Source: an uncultured Bacteroidales bacterium (GTDB taxonomy: Bacteria > Bacteroidota > Bacteroidia > Bacteroidales > UBA932). Taken from it: DNA of 64,000 bases. A model generated the notes under the pieces. That model was not told the origin of the DNA and ran no database searches. It was given only the letters and a program-made list of their open reading frames with translations. The stretch covers positions 1 through 64,000 of the forward strand of contig CAMIYB010000003.1 in the NCBI GenBank assembly GCA_946402945.1, written 5' to 3'. Both the position numbers and the translations under genes were made by a program. Below, one piece after another: positions 48,093 through 57,842 of the stretch. The first letter of the stretch is position 1. Each line of letters opens with the position of its first letter.

Positions 48093-50567
48093 ATGGAAAA
48101 GACGGAAAGTGCGATCTTGGAAGGGCTCGACCCGCAACAGCGGCTGGCGGTCGAGGCGAAAGACGGTCCGGTGCTCATCGTAGCGGGAGCCGGATCGGGA
48201 AAGACACGGGTGCTCACCAGCCGCATCGCCTATATCCTGGAACAGGGCGGCGACCCGTCGCGGGTCCTGGCGCTGACCTTCACCAAGAAGGCGGCGACGG
48301 AAATGAAGGAACGCATCGCGCTGATGGTGGGCGAGCGGAGTGCCCGACGCCTGTACATGGGCACCTTCCACGCCATTTTCGTCCGCTTCCTGCGCGAATA
48401 TGCCGAGGTCCTTGGCTACCCCGCTTCCTTTACCATCTGGGACACGTCCGACTCGACAAGCGCCATCAAACGCTGCATCAAGACCCTGGGCATCGACGAC
48501 AAGGTGTACAAGCCCAAAGATGTGCTCGCGCGGATTTCCAACGCCAAAAACAATCTGGTGACCGTCCCGGCCTACCGGGCCAACGACAAGGCGCTCAGCA
48601 GCGACGCGGCGGCCCGCAAGCCGCGTATCGTCGACATCTACGCCGCCTATCAGGAGATGGCCCGACAGGCGGGCGTGATGGACTTCGACGACATCCTCCT
48701 CAACATGAACATCCTCCTGCGGGACTGTCCGGAGGCGCTCGAGGCCATCGCCGGCCACTTCGACTACCTGCTGGTGGACGAGTACCAGGATACGAATTTC
48801 GCGCAGTATCTTATCCTGAAGAAACTGGCCCAACGGCACCACAACATCTGCGTAGTCGGGGATGATTCGCAGTCCATCTACGCATTCCGCGGCGCGAAAA
48901 TCGAAAACATCCTCAACTTCCAGAAAGATTATCCCAAAGCCCGGATCTTCCGCCTGGAACAGAATTACCGCAGCACGCAGAACATCGTCAATGCCGCCAA
49001 CACGCTGATAGCCAAGAACGAAGGCCGCATCCCGAAGAAGTGTTTCTCCAAGGGGGACGCCGGCGAAAAGATCCGCCTCATCCGCTCGTACACGGAAACG
49101 GAAGAAGCCCTGCTGATCGCCTCGTCCATCATCTCCCGGATGCAGTCGGACCACGCCCAGTACCAGGATTTCGCCATCCTGTACCGGACCAATTCGCAGT
49201 CCCGGGCGCTGGAAGAGGCCCTGCGCAAGCGCAACCTGCCCTATGTCATCTATTCCGGCAACTCCTTCTTCGAACGGGCGGAGGTCAAGGACATGATGGC
49301 CTATATGAAACTGGTGGCCAATCCCGACGACAGCGAAGCCTTCCGCAGGATCGTCAACAAACCGGCCCGCGGCATCGGCGACACCACTGTGGAGGCGCTC
49401 TCAGCGGCGGCCGCCGCCATGGGCTGCCCGCTCCTGGAGGCATCGACCCGGGACGGGCTCGAGCAGTACGGACTCCGGACGGGAGCCATCGCCAAACTCC
49501 GGGCCTTTGCACAGATGATTCTGCCGCTCCACCGCCGGATGGCTTCGACGGATGCCTGGGAACTGGCGACAAGCCTCTCCAACGCCTGCGGTCTGCACCA
49601 GTCCTTCAAGGAAGACAACTCCGTCGAGGGGCAGTCCCGCGCGGGCAATATCGAAGAACTCATCAACAGCGTCCGGTCCTTCGTTGAGAGCCGCCACGCC
49701 GCCCTTGTCGAGGATATGGTGGCCGAGGGGACCCTCTCGGACATGTCGGAAGTGGACGAGGCCTCGCTGCCCGTCGTGACGCTCGGGGAATTCCTCGAGG
49801 ACATCTCCCTGCTGAGCAACATCGACATGACGGACGACGGCGAAGACGCCGCCAACAAAATCGCCCTGATGACGGTCCATACGGCCAAGGGACTGGAGTT
49901 TCCTTATGTCTATGTGGCCGGAATGGAGGAAAACCTCTTCCCTTCCGGCGGCATGCTCGCCGGCCCCGCCGATATCGAAGAGGAACGGCGGCTGTTCTAT
50001 GTGGCGCTGACCCGGGCAAAAAAGGCTGTGGACCTGACTTTCGCCTCCACACGCATGCGCAACGGCCGGCACGAATCCAATGCGCCGAGCCGTTTCCTGC
50101 GGGAAATCGATCCGAAATACCTCGCCAACCCGCTCCGTGCAGACCAGGACGAGGAAGACAGCGGCTTCTCCGGCTTCGGGCGGAACTTCGGCAGCCGGCC
50201 CGCCGCTTATCCCTCCTTCGGAAGCCGGCCCGGCGGTTCCCCCCTCCAGGGCCGCTTCCCGCATGCCGCTTCGGCTCGCACCGCCGGCACGATGCCTGCT
50301 TCCGGCCGTCCTGCCGCACCCCCGACCGGCCCCGCGGTGCGGCTTCCCCGCCCCTCCGGCGCTCCCGTCCGCACGCCCGATCCGGATTTCATTCCCATCT
50401 CCGTCCTCGACCTCAAGGAGGGCCAGCGCATCGAGCACAACCGCTTCGGCTACGGCGACATCCTGGAACTCTCCGGCCCGCCCACCGACCGCAAAGCCCG
50501 TATCCGCTTCGACGACTACGGAGAAAAAATCCTTCTCCTCAAATACGCCAAACTGCGTCTGGCATAA
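48093..50567 (+). CDS. PcrA/UvrD-family ATP-dependent DNA helicase
   Basis: 824 residues. Walker A is AGAGSGKT at 31-38 with Lys37. Other superfamily-1 motifs are LALTFTKKAATEMKERI, VDEYQDTNFAQYLIL (Walker B), GDDSQSIYAFRGA, LEQNYRSTQNIV, TVHTAKGLEFPYVYV and RRLFYVALTRAKK. The enzyme unwinds DNA 3' to 5' in repair and replication-transcription conflict. Residues about 700-765 are a linker rich in Pro, Gly, Arg and Ala. The last ~60 residues (GQRIEHNRFGYGDILELSG) form the Tudor-like domain that binds RNA polymerase in PcrA/UvrD. It is a housekeeping gene placed between surface loci. Confidence 0.95.
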   Translation: MEKTESAILEGLDPQQRLAVEAKDGPVLIVAGAGSGKTRVLTSRIAYILEQGGDPSRVLALTFTKKAATEMKERIALMVGERSARRLYMGTFHAIFVRFLREYAEVLGYPASFTIWDTSDSTSAIKRCIKTLGIDDKVYKPKDVLARISNAKNNLVTVPAYRANDKALSSDAAARKPRIVDIYAAYQEMARQAGVMDFDDILLNMNILLRDCPEALEAIAGHFDYLLVDEYQDTNFAQYLILKKLAQRHHNICVVGDDSQSIYAFRGAKIENILNFQKDYPKARIFRLEQNYRSTQNIVNAANTLIAKNEGRIPKKCFSKGDAGEKIRLIRSYTETEEALLIASSIISRMQSDHAQYQDFAILYRTNSQSRALEEALRKRNLPYVIYSGNSFFERAEVKDMMAYMKLVANPDDSEAFRRIVNKPARGIGDTTVEALSAAAAAMGCPLLEASTRDGLEQYGLRTGAIAKLRAFAQMILPLHRRMASTDAWELATSLSNACGLHQSFKEDNSVEGQSRAGNIEELINSVRSFVESRHAALVEDMVAEGTLSDMSEVDEASLPVVTLGEFLEDISLLSNIDMTDDGEDAANKIALMTVHTAKGLEFPYVYVAGMEENLFPSGGMLAGPADIEEERRLFYVALTRAKKAVDLTFASTRMRNGRHESNAPSRFLREIDPKYLANPLRADQDEEDSGFSGFGRNFGSRPAAYPSFGSRPGGSPLQGRFPHAASARTAGTMPASGRPAAPPTGPAVRLPRPSGAPVRTPDPDFIPISVLDLKEGQRIEHNRFGYGDILELSGPPTDRKARIRFDDYGEKILLLKYAKLRLA

Positions 50568-50573
50568 CGGAAA

Positions 50574-50601
50574 AGAGACCGACTCGGGTGAGCCGGTCTC
50601 T
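50574..50601 (-). terminator. Terminator after the LRR-like lipoprotein gene
   Basis: AGAGACCG-a-CTC and GAG-c-CGGTCTCT pair with one mismatch around a 4-nt loop. On the minus strand the stem is followed by TTTTCC, as in an intrinsic terminator. It lies 6 bp after the pcrA stop on the plus strand, where no T-run follows, so it mainly ends the minus-strand gene. Confidence 0.7.
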
Positions 50602-50623
50602 CCGTAATACGACAGGCAAACGC

Positions 50624-52681
50624 CTATTTCTCTACCAGGGCATTCGCATCCTCCGAGTAGGCGGCAACCTGCGAAACATCTTCGTAGTTGCCCACGTTGT
50701 GCACATAGACCTTGGCACCCTTCTTCCAGGCGGAGACGATGTTGTTATAGACCTGCTGGCCGGAGCCGGGCGTACCGTTGGCCTTAACCTCGGAGTCGAT
50801 GTGGATTTCGGCGTTGTCGGCGAAAGTGATATTCTTCACATTGCCGCTGCCGAGCCAGTGATTGAAATCGACGTTGTATGTTCCGCCCGCCGTATAGGTT
50901 CGGGTCAGGTCGGCATACTCGAGGTTGGCGAGGTCCTGTACCCAGTCGGCGAAGCGGGCCAGGTGCATGTCGAAATACTTCAGTTTGTCGCAACCGGGCC
51001 AGCGGCCGCCGCGCATGTTCGGGCCGAGGACGACTTTCTCCAGGGAAGCACAACTATCCATATACAACTGGACATAAGCCGTCCAGTCATGGACGTCGAG
51101 TTCCTTGATGTTTGGACACCACCAGGCAATCACCACGTCAAATTCTCCGTCCGTGGCGCTGCGACGGGTACCGAGGTTCTTGAAAACCTGGATGCCTTCG
51201 AAGGTCGCGGCACTCGTCCAGTCGATCTCGATGGCACGCCATGAATCGGCAAGAGCTGTTTCCCGGTAGAAGGTTGCGGCCTTGTCCGGGTCGATGGTCC
51301 CGTCGGTACGGACCATCTCGGCGATGCTCGGGTTCTTGGTCTTGAGGGTCTCGATCAGGCTCGGATCGGCAAAGATGCCCTTCATCCAGTCCTTATCGGG
51401 CTCCGGATCGGTGCCCGGGTCCGGATCGGTATGCGCCTGCTCACCTTCGGGAGCTTCGTTGCGTTCCGTGTTCGGGTCGTCGATGCGGAACTTGTTGGCG
51501 GGGATGCCGTTCTCGTCGACGTTACCTTCGGCGAGGGCGTCCGGGTCATCGGCATAGGCGGGAACAGTCCCGAGTTTCTGCTCGATGTTGACGCAGGAAT
51601 AGACCTCGATCGTGGCTCCGCGCTTCCAGCCCTCATAGACGTTCTTCCAAGGCTGGGCGGCATGGTCATAGAGGAAACCGGCGTCGATCTTCACCTTGGC
51701 GTTATCGCCCAGCGGGAAGGTGCTCTCAGGTCCGAGAACAACATATTCACCCGTCATTTCGCGGCGGATATCCAGATCCACGATCGCCGTGGTCGGATCG
51801 GAGAAGGACAGTTTCCTCAGCAACTTGGCCCGGCTGGCGTCAATCTTCTTGACGGCAGGGCACTGGGCGCCGGAAACGATTCCCACCATCGGACCGACAA
51901 TCACATTCTCCAACTTTGCATTGAAGTCGCAGATGACGTTGAGATTCTTGACCGCGCTCTTGGACAGGTCGAGGGTGTGGAGTTCCGGGCAGAGCCAGAT
52001 GGCCAGCAGCGGATTGCCTTCGCCGACCCCTTCCAGGCCCGGGAAAAGTTCAAGGCCTTCCGTGGTCTCGGTCCAACTTACCGCCAGGTCGAGCGTATTC
52101 TGGCCGCCGTTATCGGTGGAGCCGCCATGCTTGATCTTGGCGGCCCCGGCCACATCCAGCATCTCCAGGTCGTCGAACAGCGGCTCGATATTGGGGTTGC
52201 GTTCCATCAGGGCGTGACGGAAGCCCCAGTCGTCAATCCAGCCTTCCGCGACGGTCGGCTTGGTGAAATTGACCTCGCCGGAGATAATGACCGGCTTGTC
52301 GCCGTATTCTTCATTCTTGATGCCGATACGGGCAGGAACACCCACGTAGGGCGCGCTCGGGATGACGCCGAACTTGATCTGGCGGCCGGACACCGTGACG
52401 GCGACCTTGACCGTTTCGAATATTTCGTCTCCCTCTTCCTGCCAGACCACGGCAACGGAGTCGAGACCGGAGCGGAATCCGTCACCCTCGATGATGACGG
52501 CGTCGTGGACACCCGCTTTGAAGGTACCGGTAATCTTTTCCTTCACCGTGAAGGGATAGACGATTTCTTCCGTTCCTCCATTATCAGGATCGGTATTCGG
52601 TTTAGGTTCCTGTTTGCAACTGATTGCAGCCATGGCGCCGAAAGCAGCCAGGGCCAACATTACAAAACGAAATTTCTTCAT
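50624..52681 (-). CDS. Duplicated leucine-rich-type surface lipoprotein
   Basis: 685 residues, lipobox AISC (Cys near 22), followed by a short Pro/Asp-rich spacer. Residues about 40-145 resemble an IPT/TIG-type beta-sandwich (VAVTVSGRQIKFGVIPSA). Two modules of about 230 residues follow. Each begins with a W..G..F.-type helix and an AxWxCP...LDL-type strand, contains leucine-rich solenoid-like turns, and ends with a GWKRGATIEVY or AWKKGAKVYVH segment then VPAYADDPDALAE or VAAYSEDANALVE. They are joined by a linker rich in Asp, Pro and Glu. It probably stands on the cell surface as a binding protein; the ligand is unknown. It has a promoter and a terminator of its own. Confidence 0.82.
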   Translation of the reverse strand: MKKFRFVMLALAAFGAMAAISCKQEPKPNTDPDNGGTEEIVYPFTVKEKITGTFKAGVHDAVIIEGDGFRSGLDSVAVVWQEEGDEIFETVKVAVTVSGRQIKFGVIPSAPYVGVPARIGIKNEEYGDKPVIISGEVNFTKPTVAEGWIDDWGFRHALMERNPNIEPLFDDLEMLDVAGAAKIKHGGSTDNGGQNTLDLAVSWTETTEGLELFPGLEGVGEGNPLLAIWLCPELHTLDLSKSAVKNLNVICDFNAKLENVIVGPMVGIVSGAQCPAVKKIDASRAKLLRKLSFSDPTTAIVDLDIRREMTGEYVVLGPESTFPLGDNAKVKIDAGFLYDHAAQPWKNVYEGWKRGATIEVYSCVNIEQKLGTVPAYADDPDALAEGNVDENGIPANKFRIDDPNTERNEAPEGEQAHTDPDPGTDPEPDKDWMKGIFADPSLIETLKTKNPSIAEMVRTDGTIDPDKAATFYRETALADSWRAIEIDWTSAATFEGIQVFKNLGTRRSATDGEFDVVIAWWCPNIKELDVHDWTAYVQLYMDSCASLEKVVLGPNMRGGRWPGCDKLKYFDMHLARFADWVQDLANLEYADLTRTYTAGGTYNVDFNHWLGSGNVKNITFADNAEIHIDSEVKANGTPGSGQQVYNNIVSAWKKGAKVYVHNVGNYEDVSQVAAYSEDANALVEK

Positions 52682-52704
52682 GGCGCATTAATTTTATGAC
52701 AGGG

Positions 52705-52735
52705 CGAAGTTAGAAAAAATAATTAGTAATCCAAG
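52705..52735 (-). promoter_or_regulatory. Promoter of the LRR-like lipoprotein gene
   Basis: On the minus strand CTTG (52735-52732), a 19-bp spacer and TAACTTCG (52712-52705). The -7 box is the TTCG variant also seen at the SusC promoter. Both lie in the 136-bp divergent gap. Confidence 0.55.
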
Positions 52736-52763
52736 GAAAAATTATAAAAATTTTTAAAAATCA

Positions 52764-52795
52764 TTTGGCCGACTCCTTATTTCTTTCTATCTTCG
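52764..52795 (+). promoter_or_regulatory. Promoter of the susC-like operon
   Basis: TTTG (52764-52767), a 20-bp spacer and TATCTTCG (52788-52795). The predicted start leaves about 16 nt before the ATG at 52818. Confidence 0.65.
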
Positions 52796-52817
52796 TACCA
52801 TAAAATTGAAAAACAAC

Positions 52818-55800
52818 ATGGTATCTTACCGCAGAATCCTCCTATCGGTCCTCCTGGCTGCCGCAACTCTCATGGCCGCCGCACAGGACCGGGGCGTCAA
52901 GGGAACGGTCCGGGATACGCAGGGCAACCCGCTTCCCGGCGCCATGGTCCAGGTAAAAGGCACGGCCGTCCACGTCCTGACGGACTCCAAAGGCAGTTTC
53001 TCCATGGACCGCGTTCCCACGTCCGCCGTTCTGGAAATCTCTTTCCTGGGCATGATGACCCAGGAGATCCGCGCCGCCGGACGCACGCTCGACATCACCC
53101 TTAAGGAAGACACTGAACTGCTCGGCGAATCGGTGGTGGTGGGCTACGGCTCCCAGCGCAAGGGTCTGGTCACCGGTTCTGTCGCCAGCGTAAAAAACGA
53201 GAAACTCACCGGCGCACCGGTCGGCAACGTCTCCAACCTCCTGGGCGGCCAGTTGCCGGGCATCCTCTCCAAGCAGACGGGAGGCCAGCCGGGCGACGAC
53301 TCCGCCACGCTGAGCATCCGCGGTTTCGGCAATCCGCTGATCATCGTGGACGGCGTGGAATCCTCCCTGAGCATGCTGGACCCCTGGCAGATCGAGTCGG
53401 TGTCCGTGCTCAAGGACGGCTCCGCCTCCATCTACGGAGCACGCGCGGGTAACGGCGTCATCCTCGTCACCACCAAGCGCGGCTCCGTGCAGAAACCGAC
53501 CATCAACCTCAACGCATCCTTCACCCTGCAGGGTTCCACCCGCATCAACCAGCCACAGAATTCCGGCCAGCGGGCTCAACTCCAGCGCGACCTCCATTTC
53601 AACCAGGGACGCGACGAGGCTTCCGCCCCCTACACGGCCGACCAGGTGGCGAAGTATTTTGCCGGAAACGATCCCAACTACCTCAATACGGACTGGTTCG
53701 CCCAAACCATCCGCAATTTTGCCCCGCAGCAGAACCACAACGTGAGCATTTCCGGCGGTACGGAACGGCTCCGCTACTACGGTTTCTTCGGGGTCAATAC
53801 GCAGGAGACCATTATCCGCAAAGACGGCGGCAACTACACCCGTTACAACTTCCAGGTGGCCGTCGATGCACGCATCCTCGACAACCTGACCCTCAACGTG
53901 GATGTGAATTCGGTGTGGGAGAACCGCTATTTTTCCTATCTGGGCCTCTTCGGGGGCAGTAATTTCTGGAGCCAGCTCTACGCTTCCGACACGAAACTCC
54001 CCTACCAACTGCCCAATCCGGAGTATCTGGCCTACGGCGGCATCGGATACGGCAACATCGTGGCGGCCGGCAGTACGGAATTAAATGGGTACACGCGCAC
54101 GCGAAGCAACAACACCCGTCTGTCCGCCACTCTCCGCTACGACGTCATGGCCCTGCCCGGACTGAGCCTCAAGGCCTTCGTAAGCGACCAGGAGACCAAC
54201 GGCAAGCAGAAAGAATTCCGCCGCCAACTGGCCTTCTACCGCTACAGTCCCTTCACGAAAATCTATTCGCTGGACCGTATGGGCCAGGATCCGACCCAAC
54301 TCTCCGAGAACAGTTCATGGAGCCGTACCTTCACCCAGCAGTATTCCATCAATTACGAAAACCTTTTCGCCGATGCGCACCGGGTCATGGCCATGGTCCT
54401 GTTCGAAGGCATCACCTACCAGAGCGACTGGCTGCAGGGCAGCCGTCCGGGATTCATCAGTTATGCCATCGAGCAACTGTCCGCCGGTGACCCCGCCGAC
54501 TCCTTCGCCAACGGCGGCGCCAGCGAGATGGGCCGCGCCAGTTGGATCGGCCGCCTGAACTATTCTTTCAAGGACCGCTACCTGATCGAGACCATCCTCC
54601 GCGCCGATGCTTCGGCGAAATTCCCGAAGGAGAGCCGCTGGGGCTTCTTCCCGAGCGTATCCCTCGGCTGGGTTATCACCCAGGAGGATTTCCTGCGCAA
54701 CTCCCGGGTGGTGGACAACCTCAAACTGCGCCTCAGTTACGGCGCATCCGGCAACGACAGCGTCTCGAACTTCGCCTACCTGTCGGGATACGGCATGGAC
54801 GGACAGTATAAACTGGAAGAAACCACCTACCAGGGCCTCTACGTGACCGGTCTGGCCAACCCGACCCTGACCTGGGAGAAAATGTCCATCTACAATGTCG
54901 GCCTCGACTTCGGCCTCTGGAGCCGCAAACTCTACGGTAGCATCGACGCCTTCTACCGCCAGCGGACCGGCATCCCCGGCCAGCGGCGCAATTCCCTCCC
55001 TTCGACCTTCGGCGCAGACCTGCCCGTGGAGAATCTCAACGCCATCGACACGCGTGGCTTCGAACTCCTGATCGGCACGCACCTCCGGGCGGGAGACGCG
55101 ACCATCGACCTGAGCGGCAACCTGACCTGGGCCCGTTCCAAATGGTTGTTCTTCGACGAACCGGACTACGAAGACCCTGACCAGGACCGCCTCAACCGCC
55201 GGACCGGCCAGTGGACCGACCGGACACTCGGCTACAAATCCGACGGACTCTTCGCATCCTTCGAGGACATCGTCGCCCTTCCCTACAACTATGAAGCCCT
55301 CGGAGAGAATACCAAGAAGGCCCTCCGCCCCGGCGATATCATCTACAAGGACCTCAACGGCGACGGCGTCGTGAACTGGCGCGACCAGGACGATATCGGC
55401 AGCGGCTCGATGCCGAAATGGGTCTTCGGTATCAACGCCTCCTTCTTCTGGAAGGGCCTGGATGCCAATCTCCTGTTCCAGGGCGCTTTCGGCTACTCGG
55501 TCAACGTGGACTTGAGCAGCGTTCCGACCGCCTTCTCCTACGACCACCGCTGGACGCTGGAAAACAATGACACGAGGGCGCTGGTTCCCCGCTACGGCGG
55601 CTCCTCGACCAACGGCCTCGCGTCCGACTACCGCATCCACAACGCGGCCTACATCCGCCTGAAGGACGCATCCGTCGGCTACACGCTCCCGCAACGCTGG
55701 ACCCGAAAGATCCACCTGGACCGCGTCCGCTTCTATATCGCAGGCACCAACCTCTTCACCCTTAGCACCTTGTCGAAGTACGGCGTGGATCCGGAGGTCC

Positions 55801-55895
55801 CCGACGGAAACGGTCCGTCGGGCGAAAGGATCAGCCTGGTCTATTACTATCCGCAACAGCGGACCATCAGTTTCGGCCTCAACCTTACATTCTGA
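52818..55895 (+). CDS. SusC/RagA-family TonB-dependent outer-membrane transporter
   Basis: 1025 residues from the ATG at 52818; a TTG four codons upstream is unlikely, as MVSYRRILLSVLLAAATLM is a normal signal peptide and the leader is short. Residues about 28-105 form the carboxypeptidase-regulatory-like extension (VKGTVRDTQGNPLPGAMVQVKG). The TonB plug domain follows (ESVVVGYGSQRKG, LSIRGFGNPLIIVDGVES). The 22-stranded barrel ends in TISFGLNLTF with the terminal Phe. It would import oligosaccharides with the adjacent SusD. The promoter faces away from the LRR-like lipoprotein gene. Confidence 0.97.
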   Translation: MVSYRRILLSVLLAAATLMAAAQDRGVKGTVRDTQGNPLPGAMVQVKGTAVHVLTDSKGSFSMDRVPTSAVLEISFLGMMTQEIRAAGRTLDITLKEDTELLGESVVVGYGSQRKGLVTGSVASVKNEKLTGAPVGNVSNLLGGQLPGILSKQTGGQPGDDSATLSIRGFGNPLIIVDGVESSLSMLDPWQIESVSVLKDGSASIYGARAGNGVILVTTKRGSVQKPTINLNASFTLQGSTRINQPQNSGQRAQLQRDLHFNQGRDEASAPYTADQVAKYFAGNDPNYLNTDWFAQTIRNFAPQQNHNVSISGGTERLRYYGFFGVNTQETIIRKDGGNYTRYNFQVAVDARILDNLTLNVDVNSVWENRYFSYLGLFGGSNFWSQLYASDTKLPYQLPNPEYLAYGGIGYGNIVAAGSTELNGYTRTRSNNTRLSATLRYDVMALPGLSLKAFVSDQETNGKQKEFRRQLAFYRYSPFTKIYSLDRMGQDPTQLSENSSWSRTFTQQYSINYENLFADAHRVMAMVLFEGITYQSDWLQGSRPGFISYAIEQLSAGDPADSFANGGASEMGRASWIGRLNYSFKDRYLIETILRADASAKFPKESRWGFFPSVSLGWVITQEDFLRNSRVVDNLKLRLSYGASGNDSVSNFAYLSGYGMDGQYKLEETTYQGLYVTGLANPTLTWEKMSIYNVGLDFGLWSRKLYGSIDAFYRQRTGIPGQRRNSLPSTFGADLPVENLNAIDTRGFELLIGTHLRAGDATIDLSGNLTWARSKWLFFDEPDYEDPDQDRLNRRTGQWTDRTLGYKSDGLFASFEDIVALPYNYEALGENTKKALRPGDIIYKDLNGDGVVNWRDQDDIGSGSMPKWVFGINASFFWKGLDANLLFQGAFGYSVNVDLSSVPTAFSYDHRWTLENNDTRALVPRYGGSSTNGLASDYRIHNAAYIRLKDASVGYTLPQRWTRKIHLDRVRFYIAGTNLFTLSTLSKYGVDPEVPDGNGPSGERISLVYYYPQQRTISFGLNLTF

Positions 55896-55901
55896 CACGC
55901 C

Positions 55902-57830
55902 ATGGACAAGAAAAGATATCTCCTTTGCCTTGCGGTGGCCGCGCTGACGGCCGCCTCCTGCGAGAAAATCCTGGACAAGAGCCCGCTTGACACCTACACG
56001 GACAAACAGGTGATGAGCGACCCCAACCTGCTGGACGCCTTCATCGCCACGCAGTATCTCTATACGCCCGTCCTGTGCGGAGATGCAACGACGCTGATGA
56101 ATTCCTGGCAGGGAACGGGCAGCCCGCTCAACAAGGACGCCCGTTCCTCCGACTCGAACTATTTCATGGACAACAGTACACAGTTCTTCGGCCCGACGCT
56201 GACCCTCGACGTGTCGGACGAGACGCGTTACATGGCGGACAAACGCGCCGGCGGCATCTATTCCTTCAAATTCTTCGGCATCACCCCGAACGGCGGCATG
56301 CTGGAATACTGGGAGAATGCCTACTACACCCTGCGCAACCTCAACCGGATTCTCGCCGAACTCCCGAAGTCGCCGCTGGCCGCCGATCTGGTAACCCTGC
56401 GTACGGGCGAGGCACGCTTCCTGCGCGCTTTCATCTATTTCTCCATGGTCAAGCGCTACGGCGGCGTCCCGCTGCTGACGCAGGTCCCCGAACTGGATTC
56501 TCCCAAGGAACTGCTCTACCCCGCACGCAACACCGAGCAGGAAATCTATGATTTCATCATCTCGGAGATGGACCTGGCGAAGGTGGAACTGGAGAAGTCG
56601 CCGGGCTACAGCCGCGCCAGCAAGTGGGCGGCCCTGTGCCTCCAGGCCCGCGCGGCCCTCTATGCAGGCAGTATCGCCAAATACGGCACCGTCCAGCTGG
56701 ACGGCCTGCTGGGCATCCCGGCCGACCAGGCGGACCACTATTTCCAGATTTGCTACGACGCCTGCAAGGAAATCAAGGAAAAGGGACCCTTCTCCCTGTA
56801 CCGGGGCAATCCTGACAAGGTCCAGAATTTCAAGGACATCTTCCTGGTGGAGCAGAACTGCGAGGTCATCATGGCCAAGGTCCACGAAGGAAAGGGTTTC
56901 AACGCCGGCGGCCGTACGACCTGGTCCTGGGACACCATCGAGGCGCCCGAACCGCAGGTCTGGGGCACGGGCAACATGAACGCGCCCTACCTGGAGATGG
57001 CCGAGGAGTTTGAGATGCTGGACGGCACGCCCGGCACGCTGGACCGCGACCTGGTCGCCTCCAAACCCTGGTCGATGGAAGAACTCTGGGGCGGACGCGA
57101 CCCGCGTTTCTACGCCTCGATCTGGACCAACGGAACAGCGTGGCGTGACGCGGTTTCCTACACCTTCGGCGCCGAGTACAACAAGGGCAAGATGACCAAG
57201 CAGGGCAGCGGCATCATCGACATGCACTGGGGTATCAAGCCGATGAGCGGCGAAACGCTCTACCAGGCCGACCTGTCCTATCAGGGCATGCCGGCCGTGG
57301 GCAAGCAGATTGACCACCACGCCCGCTCCGGTCTCCAGAACCCGGGATTCGGCATCATGAAGTATGTCGATCCGAGTGCAGACAACATGGTCTGGCTGGC
57401 GGAATCCCGCACGGACTATATCATTTTCCGCTATGCGGAGGTACTGCTGAACATGGCGGAAGCCTCCTTCGAACTCGGCATCGGCGACGCGGAGGGACTC
57501 ATCGACGAAATCCGCGACCGCGCGGGCATGGGGCCGGTCAAGGCGCTGACCCTGGACGCGATCAAGCACGAGCGCAAGGTCGAACTCGCTTTCGAGAACC
57601 ACCGTTACTGGGACCTGCGGCGCTGGAGAGACGCCGAGACGGCGCTGACCCGCAGTTTCACGGGCATCCGCTATGTCTTCGACTGGGCTTCCCAGAAGTT
57701 TCTCATCGAGTTCCTCCCGAACATCGACGGACAGAACCAGCCGACCTTCCCTGCCCGCTGCTACTACTTCCCGATTACCCTGGCCCGCAGAAGCGCCAAC
57801 ACAAATCTGGTAGAAAACCCCGGCTATTAA
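55902..57830 (+). CDS. SusD/RagB-family glycan-binding lipoprotein
   Basis: 642 residues with lipobox TAASC (Cys near 20), then KILDKSPLDTYTDKQVMSDP, the usual SusD N-terminus. The tetratricopeptide-type helices are seen in YTLRNLNRILAELPKSP and RAFIYFSMVKRYGGVPLL. The C-terminal RagB/SusD part includes YIIFRYAEVLLNMAEAS and ERKVELAFENHRYWDLRRW. It sits on the cell surface and hands glycans to the SusC barrel. The gap to susC is 6 bp. The sequence does not reveal which glycan it binds. Confidence 0.97.
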   Translation: MDKKRYLLCLAVAALTAASCEKILDKSPLDTYTDKQVMSDPNLLDAFIATQYLYTPVLCGDATTLMNSWQGTGSPLNKDARSSDSNYFMDNSTQFFGPTLTLDVSDETRYMADKRAGGIYSFKFFGITPNGGMLEYWENAYYTLRNLNRILAELPKSPLAADLVTLRTGEARFLRAFIYFSMVKRYGGVPLLTQVPELDSPKELLYPARNTEQEIYDFIISEMDLAKVELEKSPGYSRASKWAALCLQARAALYAGSIAKYGTVQLDGLLGIPADQADHYFQICYDACKEIKEKGPFSLYRGNPDKVQNFKDIFLVEQNCEVIMAKVHEGKGFNAGGRTTWSWDTIEAPEPQVWGTGNMNAPYLEMAEEFEMLDGTPGTLDRDLVASKPWSMEELWGGRDPRFYASIWTNGTAWRDAVSYTFGAEYNKGKMTKQGSGIIDMHWGIKPMSGETLYQADLSYQGMPAVGKQIDHHARSGLQNPGFGIMKYVDPSADNMVWLAESRTDYIIFRYAEVLLNMAEASFELGIGDAEGLIDEIRDRAGMGPVKALTLDAIKHERKVELAFENHRYWDLRRWRDAETALTRSFTGIRYVFDWASQKFLIEFLPNIDGQNQPTFPARCYYFPITLARRSANTNLVENPGY

Positions 57831-57842
57831 CAAGTTATCTTT

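Noticed and set aside
47964..49154. A ~400-residue N-terminal extension of the OmpA-like protein, overlapping pcrA
   Set aside because: The extension is antisense to the conserved helicase motifs, and a normal signal peptide begins at the ATG at 47963.
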